This document shows positions 26,107 to 34,297 of a stretch of 64,000 nucleotides of DNA, piece after piece. Source of the stretch: Aquiflexum gelatinilyticum. Lineage in GTDB: Bacteria; Bacteroidota; Bacteroidia; Cytophagales; Cyclobacteriaceae. Position numbers and translations under genes: made by a program. The stretch's first letter is position 1, and each line of letters starts with the position of its first letter. Location: contig NZ_JANSUY010000003.1 in NCBI RefSeq assembly GCF_024741135.1, positions 310,001 through 374,000 of the forward strand, read 5' to 3'. A model generated the notes under the pieces. The model had not been told where the DNA came from, did no database searches, and worked only from the letters and a program-made list of their open reading frames with translations.

Positions 26107-28546
26107 ACAATCCATTCTATTTGTTTTGCTTTTTTTTGGCATCCATTTCTCAGGATATTCACAGGATTTGGGTGATTATTCAAAAGCAGATCTGAAAGAC
26201 CTTACCCAAAAAGTAGAGGATCAGGTTCAGTTTTTGGAGTTTTTTTTGAATACTTTGGGAAGTAAAGATACTCCTGCACGGGATAAGGACGTGATTATCA
26301 GGGAGAGCTATAAAAAGATTTTCAGAGACGGTAAAGTTCAAGTCGAAGATGACCTTCTATTGGATAGAAAAGTCATCACCAATAAAGATGTGACTGCATA
26401 CCTGAAAGACATTGAGTTTTTTTTCGATGAAGCTAGCTTCAAATTTAAAGTAAGAGAAACAAAACCATTTCTTAGGGAAAATGGGGAGTTGTCTTTTTTG
26501 GTTTCAATGGACAGGACTTTAACAGCCACCGGATTAAATAAGGAAAAAATCACCAATACCAAGGCGAGATTTATTGAGGTCAATGTAGATAAGAAAACCA
26601 ATGAACTCAAAATCGCCAGCGTTTATACAACCAAACTCAGCAGGGACAAGGAATTAGAAGAATGGTGGGCTACACTGTCCTACACTTGGACATCTTATTT
26701 TAGAAATAAGATTGGCATTGGTGAAGAAGATACTGTTACAGTTGACCATTTATATAAAATCAGCGCCATTGATTCCGTGGATTTTTCAGGAAATGAATAC
26801 CTGATTGAGCTTTGCCCGCTTGAAGCTTTGAGAGACTTAAAATACATAGATATCAGTAATACCAAGGTGGTGGAATTGAATCCTATCAGCAATGTGACTT
26901 TCCTCAGCCATCTCAATATTTCAAATACACCAACGACAGATATTCAGTTTATAAAGTATTCTGATAAACTGCAGTACCTGGACATTTCGAATACTTCGAT
27001 CGAGGACATCAGCGAATTGGGTAACCTTAAGAGCCTTCAAACCTTGCGGGCCGTCAACACCAAGATTATTTCTTACAGCGTGCTGAATTCCATGCAAGCC
27101 CTTAATTGGCTGGATTTGAATAACAGCAGCTTTACAAGTATTGAGGATATCCAAGAACTCAAAGGCTTGAAATACCTGGATGTCAGCGGAAACAGTTTGT
27201 CTAACATCGACCTTTTGGCAGGCTTGGAAAGTCTTACTGAAGTCAATCTGAGTCAGACCAACATTATTGATTTGACTCCTTTGGCGGCAATTTCTGCCCT
27301 GAAAATCATCAATGTCAACAACACCTCTGTTTCTAACATTACACCATTGAATAATAGGCCAAATCTGAGAATGCTTTATGCAGACCTTACTGAAGTCTCA
27401 GAATCCAGTGCCGAACAATATGCAAGAAATAACAGGAATGTTCTTTTGATCCATCATGTGGAGACTTTACAATCTTGGTGGGCAGGATTGTCTCAAGAAT
27501 GGAAACAGGCATTGATAGCTGTTAATCCCCGACTTGGGATTCCTTCACCAACTATTGAAGATCTTACTGGTACATTGGGAATCGATTCATTGGATATATC
27601 CGGTACAGGGGTCAATAACCTGAACCCTGTATTGAAATTTAAGAACCTCAATTACTTGGCCTTTGATGATAATGAAATCATCGACCTACTTCCATTGGCT
27701 GAAATGAAAACCCTTGAAATCATTTCAGGAAAAAACACCAAGATTAAAGACTTGGAGCCTTTGGTGGGGATGACAGATCTTACCAACATCGACTTTAGGG
27801 ATAGTCCCGTGACAGGTTTTATCATGTTGAAAAGTTTGCCAAAGCTTTCTTACCTGAACCTTGACAATTCAGAAATCGACCCTGCAAGTATTCCTGAATT
27901 TCTTTTATCCAATCCCAAAATCAACATAATCTATCGATCAGCACTGTTGGAGCAATGGTGGGCTGCTATAGAAGACTCTTGGAAAACCGCTTTTAAGAAA
28001 GCCTATGGGAATGGGGATGCAGTTCCGGACCTTGAGACACTTCACCGTTGGACTGCAATGCCGTCTCTGAAAGTTGAAAATTCGGATATTTCAAATTTAC
28101 AGGCCTTGGCTGTTTTTGTCAATTTGAGGTCTCTGTCTGTTTCCCATATCCCGATGACTGATATTTCAGGGCTGAGTGAATTGAAATTATTGGAGGAATT
28201 GAAAATTACAAATGCTCCGGTATCTGATTTAACTGTCCTCCCAATCTTATGGAATCTCAAATCCCTTGACTTGTCGTATACTGCGATTGAGGACTTGAGG
28301 CCTTTAGGCCAATTGAATGAGCTCAAAAGTATGGTCCTGACAGGGACCAACATCACTGTTTTGAGGGGATTGGAGACGCTTACAGGATTGGAAAAACTGG
28401 ACATCGGCGGTACCAACGTCAAATCTCTAAAACCTGTTCAGGGGCTGAATTTGAAAGAATTAAACTGCTTCAATACCAGACTGAATCAAAGGGCGGTCGA
28501 TGCCTTTAAAAAATTGAATCCTGAATGTGAGGTACGGTTTTATTGA
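26093..28546 (+). CDS. Large exported leucine-rich-repeat protein with three WW-x6-W modules
   Basis: An 817-aa secreted protein. A signal peptide (about 1-23, ending GYSQ) is followed by an N-terminal domain (about 30-185) similar in motif order to the 192-aa exported protein of the cluster (TLGSKDT, then KKIF, then strands). The rest is built from 22-residue LRRs of type LxxLxxLDISNTxIxDL, interrupted three times by a helical Trp module: W191-W192, W462-W463 and W622-W623, each followed six residues later by another Trp (199, 470, 630). No T9SS tail or lipobox is seen, so it may stay periplasmic. A protein-binding scaffold role is inferred. Confidence 0.85.
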   Translation: MTRNRQSILFVLLFFGIHFSGYSQDLGDYSKADLKDLTQKVEDQVQFLEFFLNTLGSKDTPARDKDVIIRESYKKIFRDGKVQVEDDLLLDRKVITNKDVTAYLKDIEFFFDEASFKFKVRETKPFLRENGELSFLVSMDRTLTATGLNKEKITNTKARFIEVNVDKKTNELKIASVYTTKLSRDKELEEWWATLSYTWTSYFRNKIGIGEEDTVTVDHLYKISAIDSVDFSGNEYLIELCPLEALRDLKYIDISNTKVVELNPISNVTFLSHLNISNTPTTDIQFIKYSDKLQYLDISNTSIEDISELGNLKSLQTLRAVNTKIISYSVLNSMQALNWLDLNNSSFTSIEDIQELKGLKYLDVSGNSLSNIDLLAGLESLTEVNLSQTNIIDLTPLAAISALKIINVNNTSVSNITPLNNRPNLRMLYADLTEVSESSAEQYARNNRNVLLIHHVETLQSWWAGLSQEWKQALIAVNPRLGIPSPTIEDLTGTLGIDSLDISGTGVNNLNPVLKFKNLNYLAFDDNEIIDLLPLAEMKTLEIISGKNTKIKDLEPLVGMTDLTNIDFRDSPVTGFIMLKSLPKLSYLNLDNSEIDPASIPEFLLSNPKINIIYRSALLEQWWAAIEDSWKTAFKKAYGNGDAVPDLETLHRWTAMPSLKVENSDISNLQALAVFVNLRSLSVSHIPMTDISGLSELKLLEELKITNAPVSDLTVLPILWNLKSLDLSYTAIEDLRPLGQLNELKSMVLTGTNITVLRGLETLTGLEKLDIGGTNVKSLKPVQGLNLKELNCFNTRLNQRAVDAFKKLNPECEVRFY

Positions 28547-28674
28547 GTAGGTGGGCAATTAGCATCAATAAGAAAACAGACTTCTGAAGTAATGTTCAAG
28601 AAGTGAAAATTTCGAAAGGTATAAGGCTTTTTTAAAGGGAAGGAATTTCGCTATTAAAGTTTATTAGGTGAGGT
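28547..28674. other. Convergent intergenic region after the LRR gene
   Basis: 128 bp between the convergent LRR and kinase-like genes. I see no intrinsic terminator, repeat or ORF in it, although transcripts arrive from both sides. Confidence 0.5.
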
Positions 28675-29697
28675 TTATTTTTTCCTTACTTGATCTAAGC
28701 TTAGTCTCAGGATATTTCCCATGTTTTTACATTCAAGGAATCGGTCATTTTTATAATGTTTTGCGAGATCCTGCTTGAGGTTTTCTGTATTTTCCTGGGT
28801 AGAAATGGTATCAGATTCCATGGTTTCCAAGAGGTCCTCAATTTCTATTTGAGAACTTTTGAGCCTGTTGGCAATCAGGGCCCGTTCTTCCCTTTGGTAT
28901 TGGGCCATTGACTCTGGGGTAATGTGCTTGAAGCCCATTTGGATCAAGGTGTTGTTCTGCTTGAAATACTGGGGTAAGTAGATTGATTTTTTTCCTTCGT
29001 AGGACTGCTGGTCAAAATCTATGGCCCTGATTCTGTAATGGGTTTCTTCAAAATCAGGTGTGACGTCGACCACAAAATTGGAGGAATGCATATCTCCAAG
29101 AAGCCTGACAAAACACCTTTCGTTGAATTTGACAAATTCTTTGGCCAATCGGATTGGGTTTTGTAATCCGTCATTGATATATAGCCGCATAAATTGCTCT
29201 CCAGGAATGCCTGCGATATGTTCTTCAATAAGTGTGTTTTGGTGAACTAGGTAATTGATTCGGTTGGGGGATAGGAGGTGTTCAAGTTCCAAGCCATAAA
29301 TCCTTGATGCGTCGGCCATCTTTACGTAGAAATAGTCGAAGTTGTCATTGATTCTGTTGACTATCCTGACTCTAAATGGTTTGGTGTTCCCATACACGCA
29401 AAGGTCCACCCGGTCCACGTACAGGTGTTCCATGACGGTCATATCCCCTTGGGCTTTGAGAAGAGAATAGATTTTCTTCACATTGTAATGAATTTCCTCT
29501 CTATCTGATTCAGCAAAAAATACCGTCTCCCAAAGGGTGTCGTTTCCTTTGGAGTCATACAGTGCGATGGAGGTACTGTATCTCAGAAGGTCATTGTATT
29601 GAATGGGAAAATCGACTTCGCGGCCATATTTGTTGAGGAATTCCCTCAATTTTGGGCTTATGGGATAGATGATTTTCTTTTTGCTGATCAAGGCCAT
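28675..29697 (-). CDS. Protein-kinase-fold protein of unknown target
   Basis: A 340-aa cytoplasmic protein that I cannot assign to a named family but that shows a full kinase-like set. There is a strand-borne Lys (YFYVKMAD, K126), Glu residues in the next helix (LELEHLL, 137/139), a hinge-like LIEEHIAGIPG and a catalytic loop GDMHSSN with D202 and N207 in the exact D-x4-N spacing. An IDFD metal motif follows (D227, D229). The C-terminal 80 residues are helical and charged. It is the last gene of a three-gene minus-strand run, 11 bp after the DUF3817 gene. ATG at 29697 is preferred to TTG at 29712. Confidence 0.6.
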   Translation of the reverse strand: MALISKKKIIYPISPKLREFLNKYGREVDFPIQYNDLLRYSTSIALYDSKGNDTLWETVFFAESDREEIHYNVKKIYSLLKAQGDMTVMEHLYVDRVDLCVYGNTKPFRVRIVNRINDNFDYFYVKMADASRIYGLELEHLLSPNRINYLVHQNTLIEEHIAGIPGEQFMRLYINDGLQNPIRLAKEFVKFNERCFVRLLGDMHSSNFVVDVTPDFEETHYRIRAIDFDQQSYEGKKSIYLPQYFKQNNTLIQMGFKHITPESMAQYQREERALIANRLKSSQIEIEDLLETMESDTISTQENTENLKQDLAKHYKNDRFLECKNMGNILRLSLDQVRKK

Positions 29698-29708
29698 AAG
29701 GCAGTTTG

Positions 29709-30032
29709 TCAAGATTTGACCATTTCTTTTTCTTCTTTGGTCATGTTTTTGTCAAAAATAAAAGGGCCAAATGGAAGTATGGAAACTGCCAAAGCAAAGA
29801 ATGTTTTTCCGAATTTCCATTCCATTTTGTGCGCTGTAGGAAATACAGCATAGATATATAGGATAAAGAGCAGCCCATGTGCCCAACCCACATAGGTGAC
29901 GGCCAAGGGAAGGTCCATCATGTATTTCAAAGGCATGGCAATGAAAAGGAGAATCAAGAAGGAAAAACCTTCCAAGATGCTGATTAACCTAAACCGCTTC
30001 AACCATTTGGTTTTTTCTTCTATCGTTCTCAT
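29709..30032 (-). CDS. DUF3817 family membrane protein
   Basis: A 107-aa protein with three membrane helices. The FRLISILEGFSFLILLFIAMPLKY start, VTYVGWAHGLLFILYI in the middle and a final helix ending PFGPFIFDK are typical of DUF3817 (YdzA-like) proteins, whose role is not known. The ATG at 30032 lies 2 bp after the stop of the upstream 179-aa gene, so the two are likely co-transcribed; a longer frame would overlap that gene. Confidence 0.88.
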   Translation of the reverse strand: MRTIEEKTKWLKRFRLISILEGFSFLILLFIAMPLKYMMDLPLAVTYVGWAHGLLFILYIYAVFPTAHKMEWKFGKTFFALAVSILPFGPFIFDKNMTKEEKEMVKS

Positions 30033-30034
30033 TT

Positions 30035-30574
30035 CTATTTTTTTGTTATGTTGAACAAGACCTGCAGTTCTTTCCAAAGTGCTTTTCGTAGGTCTAGGCT
30101 TTCAGAAATCTGCTTTAGATCGTCTGCAAAAAGGTACTCGATTTCATCTTCCTGATGAACCTCATATGTTTTTTTGACCGACATCATGATTTCGTGCCTT
30201 ACTTTGCCAAACACGATAATCCGGTTGGGATTAAGTGCTGAAATGGATGCCATACTAGTTTTTTCTGTATTTTCAGAGCTAGCCAATGCAATGTCTTTGA
30301 GAGAACAGGATACAGCACCTAAAATCTTGAACAAATAATCAGAAAGGTTGCTTTCCAAAGACTTTCCTTCATAGATTACCAAAATGCCTTTTTCGAATCC
30401 TCCTTCATATTCCAAAGCCACAGCCTCTTCTTCAAATTCCTCTTGTTGGGCAATTGGATTTTCCTCCAAAAGTACATTTTGTCTTTTTGCCAAAAGTAGT
30501 TCGGTTTCTTCAGGCAGAAGATAAATTTCATTGTCTAAAATCAATCCCAAATCGTGGATACTCAAATTTTCCAT
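30035..30574 (-). CDS. Hypothetical 179-aa protein, possible distant DNA polymerase III psi (HolD-like)
   Basis: A soluble protein without an obvious family. Its segment order recalls E. coli HolD: an N-terminal LGL...YLLP segment (cf. LGI...LRRP), a KGILVIYEG strand, a helix (LSDYLFKILGAV), then a NPNRIIVFGK strand, and a C-terminal helix RKALWKELQVLF (cf. ARAALWQQICTYE in HolD). An acidic linker (about 37-55) precedes the middle part. HolD joins the clamp loader to single-strand-binding protein. The comparison was made by eye and could be chance. It leads a run with DUF3817 and the kinase-like gene. Confidence 0.5.
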   Translation of the reverse strand: MENLSIHDLGLILDNEIYLLPEETELLLAKRQNVLLEENPIAQQEEFEEEAVALEYEGGFEKGILVIYEGKSLESNLSDYLFKILGAVSCSLKDIALASSENTEKTSMASISALNPNRIIVFGKVRHEIMMSVKKTYEVHQEDEIEYLFADDLKQISESLDLRKALWKELQVLFNITKK

Positions 30575-30769
30575 GTGCCTAAATTGATTAAAAATTTATC
30601 TGAAAGCAAGGATTTGGGAGCGAGAAACGAGAAACTGGAAATAAGAACGTTGAGGATAGATGCAGGCGCAGAAATGAAGGTTAATGGTTCGAATTACCCG
30701 AAAATTTCATCCCAAAATTATACTAAGCTATCATCAAGGAATCAGAAACAAAGAAACAAATTCCTTTTT

Positions 30770-31300
30770 TTATGCCTTATTTTCTTCAAATCCAAAGATA
30801 GATTTCAATTCCACTGCATCTTTGGGATCCATTCTTTTTGCTAGGACCAACCTGAGTTGTCTTCTCCTAAGTGCACCTTCATACAATTCGATTTCTTCGG
30901 CAGTTTCCGCAATGGCTTCAGGGACTTCAATCGGCCTACCGTTTTGGTCTACTGCTACGAATGTAAAAAATGCCCTATGAGTAAGGATTTTTTTATTTGC
31001 AGGGATATCCTCTGCCCATACCTCGATAAAAACTTCGATGGAGGAATTAAATGCCCTGGTTACTTTTGCTTTGAGTGTAACCACATTACCGAGAGCGATC
31101 GGATGTTTGAAAGAAATGCTGTCAGCAGAGGCCGTGACCACGATCCTGTTGGAGTGTTTTTGTGCTGCTATGGCTGCGACTATGTCCATCCAATGCATCA
31201 ATTTTCCACCCATAAGATTATGTAAGGTATTGGTATCGTTGGGTAAAACCATTTCTGTCATGATTACTTCTGACAGCTTTACGGGTTTCTGTTTTGGCAT
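30770..31300 (-). CDS. Acyl-CoA thioesterase, hotdog fold (YciA/BFIT-type)
   Basis: A 176-aa hotdog-fold enzyme that hydrolyses acyl-CoA to free acid and CoA. The family signature is LPNDTNTLHNLMGGKLMHWMD, with the catalytic Asn/Asp region, followed by VTASADSISFKHPIALGNVV and the EVWAEDI strand. The C-terminal 40 residues (AIAETAEEIELYEGALRRR) are a charged tail common in Bacteroidota members. It is a cytoplasmic single gene; the 195 bp upstream of the next minus gene holds nothing recognisable. Confidence 0.92.
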   Translation of the reverse strand: MPKQKPVKLSEVIMTEMVLPNDTNTLHNLMGGKLMHWMDIVAAIAAQKHSNRIVVTASADSISFKHPIALGNVVTLKAKVTRAFNSSIEVFIEVWAEDIPANKKILTHRAFFTFVAVDQNGRPIEVPEAIAETAEEIELYEGALRRRQLRLVLAKRMDPKDAVELKSIFGFEENKA

Positions 31301-31381
31301 AAAAGTTAATTTTTTTGTAAAAATACAAAACCTTTTTCGTTCAGTGAAAAATTGAAGGGGTGAATTCAGTATAAAATTTGG

Positions 31382-32038
31382 TTATTTCCATCCCTCCATT
31401 CCCAAAAGGGGTACAAAGGCAAAGTTATCAAACTCTTCCTGTTCAATTTTAGTTTCGGTGATTTTGGTCAGCTTCATCATTTTTTGTGTTTTGCGGTCTC
31501 CAACCGGAATCACCAAAATCCCGCCAACTTTCAATTGTTTCAGCAAAGAATTTGGTACTACAGGTGCGCCTGCAGTCACAAGGATTTTGTCAAAAGGGGC
31601 ATGTTCAGGCATTCCTTTGGATCCGTCTCCAAAATAAAAATGAAGCTGTATGCCCAATTTGGACATGAATTTCTTTGTCTTTTCGTAGAGATTTTTTTGG
31701 TATTCGATGGTGTATACCTCAGCTCCCAGCAAATGTAAGATGGCGCCCTGATATCCTGATCCGGTCCCGATTTCCAAAACCTTGTCACCAGGTTTTATAT
31801 TTAACAACTCCGTCTGAAAGGCGACAGTATAAGGTTGGGAAATAGTCTGACCTTCGCCGATTGGGAAGGCTTTGTCCTCATAAGCATGGGAGTCAAGGGC
31901 CGAATCAAAGAAAAAATGTCTTGGCAGCGTGTTGATGGCATTCAATACCGCTTCATTTTTGATCCCTTTTTGCCGGATGATTTTGACCAATTCTTTTCGC
32001 TGACCTTTGTGGCGGTAGCTGTCCTCTAATTTCAACAT
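31382..32038 (-). CDS. pcm: Protein-L-isoaspartate O-methyltransferase
   Basis: A 218-aa class I SAM-dependent methyltransferase that starts repair of isoaspartyl residues in aged proteins. The family markers are LNAINTLPRHFFFDSALDSHAYEDKA cut in two parts by the active-site region, GQTISQPYTVAFQTELL, the SAM-binding VLEIGTGSGYQGAIL, and a FDKILVTAGAP motif. No signal peptide is present. It stands alone, divergent from riboflavin synthase with 123 bp between. Confidence 0.95.
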   Translation of the reverse strand: MLKLEDSYRHKGQRKELVKIIRQKGIKNEAVLNAINTLPRHFFFDSALDSHAYEDKAFPIGEGQTISQPYTVAFQTELLNIKPGDKVLEIGTGSGYQGAILHLLGAEVYTIEYQKNLYEKTKKFMSKLGIQLHFYFGDGSKGMPEHAPFDKILVTAGAPVVPNSLLKQLKVGGILVIPVGDRKTQKMMKLTKITETKIEQEEFDNFAFVPLLGMEGWK

Positions 32039-32161
32039 GGGTGTTTTGTGATGGGAAACTTTTGTAAACGATGCTAAGTTAAGGGATAAATTGGCTTAAT
32101 TTGAAGCCAGAATAAAGCTTTGAAGCTTATTGTCTGAAATATTGAACTTTAGATTAAAAAT

Positions 32162-32755
32162 ATGTTTACAGGAATCATAGAAACTTTGGGAACAGTCAGC
32201 GGCATGACCAAAGAAGGTACCAATGTCCGGTTTGAAATATCCTCACCGATTACCTCCGAACTCAAAGTTGACCAATCTGTTTCCCATAATGGGGTTTGTC
32301 TTACAGTAGTAGCGGTTGAAGGAAATACCTATTCTGTAACAGCCATTGATGAGACATTGAAAAAAACCAATCTGAAATCCTGGGCAATCGGCAAAAAAGT
32401 TAACCTTGAGCGCTGCATGCCTGCAAACGGCAGGTTTGACGGACATATCGTACAGGGACATGTTGATCAAGTCGGTAAAATTGAGAAGATTTCCGAACAG
32501 GATGGTTCTTGGATTTTTGATTTTTCTTATGACCCAAACATAGGAAACGTGACTGTTGAAAAGGGTTCCATTGCGGTAAATGGCACAAGCCTGACTTGTT
32601 TCAACTCAAAAAACGGGAGGTTTTCTGTGGCGATCATTCCCTATACCTATGAAAATACCAATTTCCATGCATTACAGATGGGAGATGAGGTAAACCTGGA
32701 ATTTGATATTATCGGCAAATACATCCAAAGAATCATCCGAGGATATACAGATTAA
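32162..32755 (+). CDS. ribE: Riboflavin synthase, alpha subunit
   Basis: A 197-aa riboflavin synthase that converts two 6,7-dimethyl-8-ribityllumazines to riboflavin and a pyrimidine product. Two homologous lumazine-binding barrels are visible: the first begins MFTGIIETLGTV and contains SHNGVCLTVVAV; the second contains GHIVQGHVDQVGKI and SIAVNGTSLTCF. The C-terminal trimerisation helix follows. I saw no FMN riboswitch upstream. It ends 1 bp from the convergent PAP2 gene. Confidence 0.96.
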   Translation: MFTGIIETLGTVSGMTKEGTNVRFEISSPITSELKVDQSVSHNGVCLTVVAVEGNTYSVTAIDETLKKTNLKSWAIGKKVNLERCMPANGRFDGHIVQGHVDQVGKIEKISEQDGSWIFDFSYDPNIGNVTVEKGSIAVNGTSLTCFNSKNGRFSVAIIPYTYENTNFHALQMGDEVNLEFDIIGKYIQRIIRGYTD

Positions 32756-32756
32756 A

Positions 32757-33350
32757 CTAGTCAGTTTTGATCTTGTTTATTCCACTTTTCATCCTGATGA
32801 GATTGTAAATGAAACGGAATATGTGGAAAGCGGCCAATCCGCTGATCAATCCTACAAAAGCACCTACCAAAATGTCTCCGGGATAGTGTACCCCTAGGTA
32901 TATTCTGGTATAAGAAAAAAATATAGCCCATAGAAACAGCCATTTCACTGCCGGATATTTAAAGGAAAGGCCTAGATACATGGATGTCGCAATGGCAAAA
33001 CTGTTTGCCGCATGGGAGGAAGCAAAACCGTATTTGCCTCCGCAATTGCCGTAATTGTGCACCATTCCGTTCAACAGCACCTCATGACATGGTCTTAACC
33101 TCTCAAAAAACGGTTTCATCAGTCCTGAGGTGATTTGGTCAGCAAATAAGATGGAAAGCAGAACTCCCAAGATTACCCACCCACCCTGTTTGCCATAGGC
33201 TTTCCAGACCAGAAAAATCAAAAAAACATAAAGTGGAATCCAAGGAAAAGTACGGGTAGAGTAGTACATGATTGGATCCATAAAATCCGAGTGGTGTTGG
33301 TTTAACCACAAAAAAAGAGCCTCATCCCATTCACTGATTTTTTCCAGCAT
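32757..33350 (-). CDS. PAP2 family membrane phosphatase
   Basis: A 197-aa polytopic phosphatase. The three family motifs are present in order: a K-x6-RPC stretch (FFERLRPCHE), the SSHAANSF motif with the active-site His (FASSHAANSFAIA), and the third motif YTRIYLGVHYPGDIL with the catalytic His. About five membrane helices surround them. Substrates may be undecaprenyl diphosphate or phosphatidic acid type lipids; the sequence does not decide. It precedes nothing on its own strand that shares an operon except possibly hemF, 27 bp upstream. Confidence 0.92.
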   Translation of the reverse strand: MLEKISEWDEALFLWLNQHHSDFMDPIMYYSTRTFPWIPLYVFLIFLVWKAYGKQGGWVILGVLLSILFADQITSGLMKPFFERLRPCHEVLLNGMVHNYGNCGGKYGFASSHAANSFAIATSMYLGLSFKYPAVKWLFLWAIFFSYTRIYLGVHYPGDILVGAFVGLISGLAAFHIFRFIYNLIRMKSGINKIKTD

Positions 33351-33377
33351 ATTTCTTAAATATTCTTTTATGGGAAA

Positions 33378-34277
33378 TTAAATATTAACCCAATCAATTT
33401 CTTTTTTTAGGTGGTCAAGGGTGAATGCTTCTTTTGACCCGGCTTGCGGCTGATTCATGTATTCCCAATTGGCTACAGGTGGCATACTCATCAGGATGCT
33501 TTCCGTTCTGCCGTTGGTATCCAAGCCGAATTTGGTGCCTGCATCCCAAACAAGGTTAAATTCCACATACCTTCCCCTTCGGAGGGCCTGCCATTTTTTT
33601 TCATTTTCTCCGTAGGGCAGATTTTTGTTTTTTGCCATGAAGTGCCGGTAGACTTTTGGGAATAAGTAACCTATTGATTTGACAAAATCAAAAATAGAAC
33701 CCATTTCTTCTTGATCATTTGCTGTAAGTCTGTCAAAGAAAATCCCTCCAATTCCCCTTGTTTCATTTCTGTGTTTGATGAAAAAATAATCATCAGCCCA
33801 TTTTTTGAATTTGGGATAAAATTCGGTATTGGAAAGGTCACAGGTTTCTTTCACTTGTTGGTGAAAATATTTGGCATCTGCGATATCTACATAGTGAGGA
33901 GTAAGATCGATCCCGCCGCCAAACCACCTGACGCCATTACTCATTTCAAAATACCGGATGTTCATGTGGATAATCGGCACCATTGGACTTTCAGGATGGA
34001 TGACTATCGACACCCCTGTTGCGTAAAAATCAGCTTTTTCGAGATTGAGTTTCTGGAGGATTTTTTCCGGTGTGGGTCCTTCTACTGCTGAAAATGCCAC
34101 GCCGCCTTTTGCTATGATGTTGCCGTTTTGAAGAATCCGGGTACGTCCGCCACCGCCTTCAGTCCTCGTCCATTTGTCCTCTTGGAATTTTCCTTTGCCA
34201 TCTTCTATTTCCAGTTCCTTACAGATATGGTCCTGAATGTCCATAAAGTCACTGGTGATTTTTTCTTTTTCTAGCAT
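33378..34277 (-). CDS. hemF: Oxygen-dependent coproporphyrinogen III oxidase
   Basis: A 299-aa aerobic coproporphyrinogen oxidase that makes protoporphyrinogen IX in heme synthesis. Clear family segments are KWTRTEGGGGRTRIL, GVSIVIHPESPMVPIIHMNIR, WFGGGIDLTPHYV, RGIGGIFFD and the C-terminal GRYVEFNLVWDAGTKFGL. It indicates heme synthesis under oxygen. It lies between the PAP2 gene and the TrpF-like gene (20 bp upstream), on one strand. Confidence 0.97.
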   Translation of the reverse strand: MLEKEKITSDFMDIQDHICKELEIEDGKGKFQEDKWTRTEGGGGRTRILQNGNIIAKGGVAFSAVEGPTPEKILQKLNLEKADFYATGVSIVIHPESPMVPIIHMNIRYFEMSNGVRWFGGGIDLTPHYVDIADAKYFHQQVKETCDLSNTEFYPKFKKWADDYFFIKHRNETRGIGGIFFDRLTANDQEEMGSIFDFVKSIGYLFPKVYRHFMAKNKNLPYGENEKKWQALRRGRYVEFNLVWDAGTKFGLDTNGRTESILMSMPPVANWEYMNQPQAGSKEAFTLDHLKKEIDWVNI

Positions 34278-34297
34278 TTTTTTATTCCAAATCAGTT

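Noticed and set aside
30685-30705. tRNA T-loop-like GGTTCGAATT
   Set aside because: No acceptor or anticodon stem can be drawn around it; no tRNA gene was recognised in the window.
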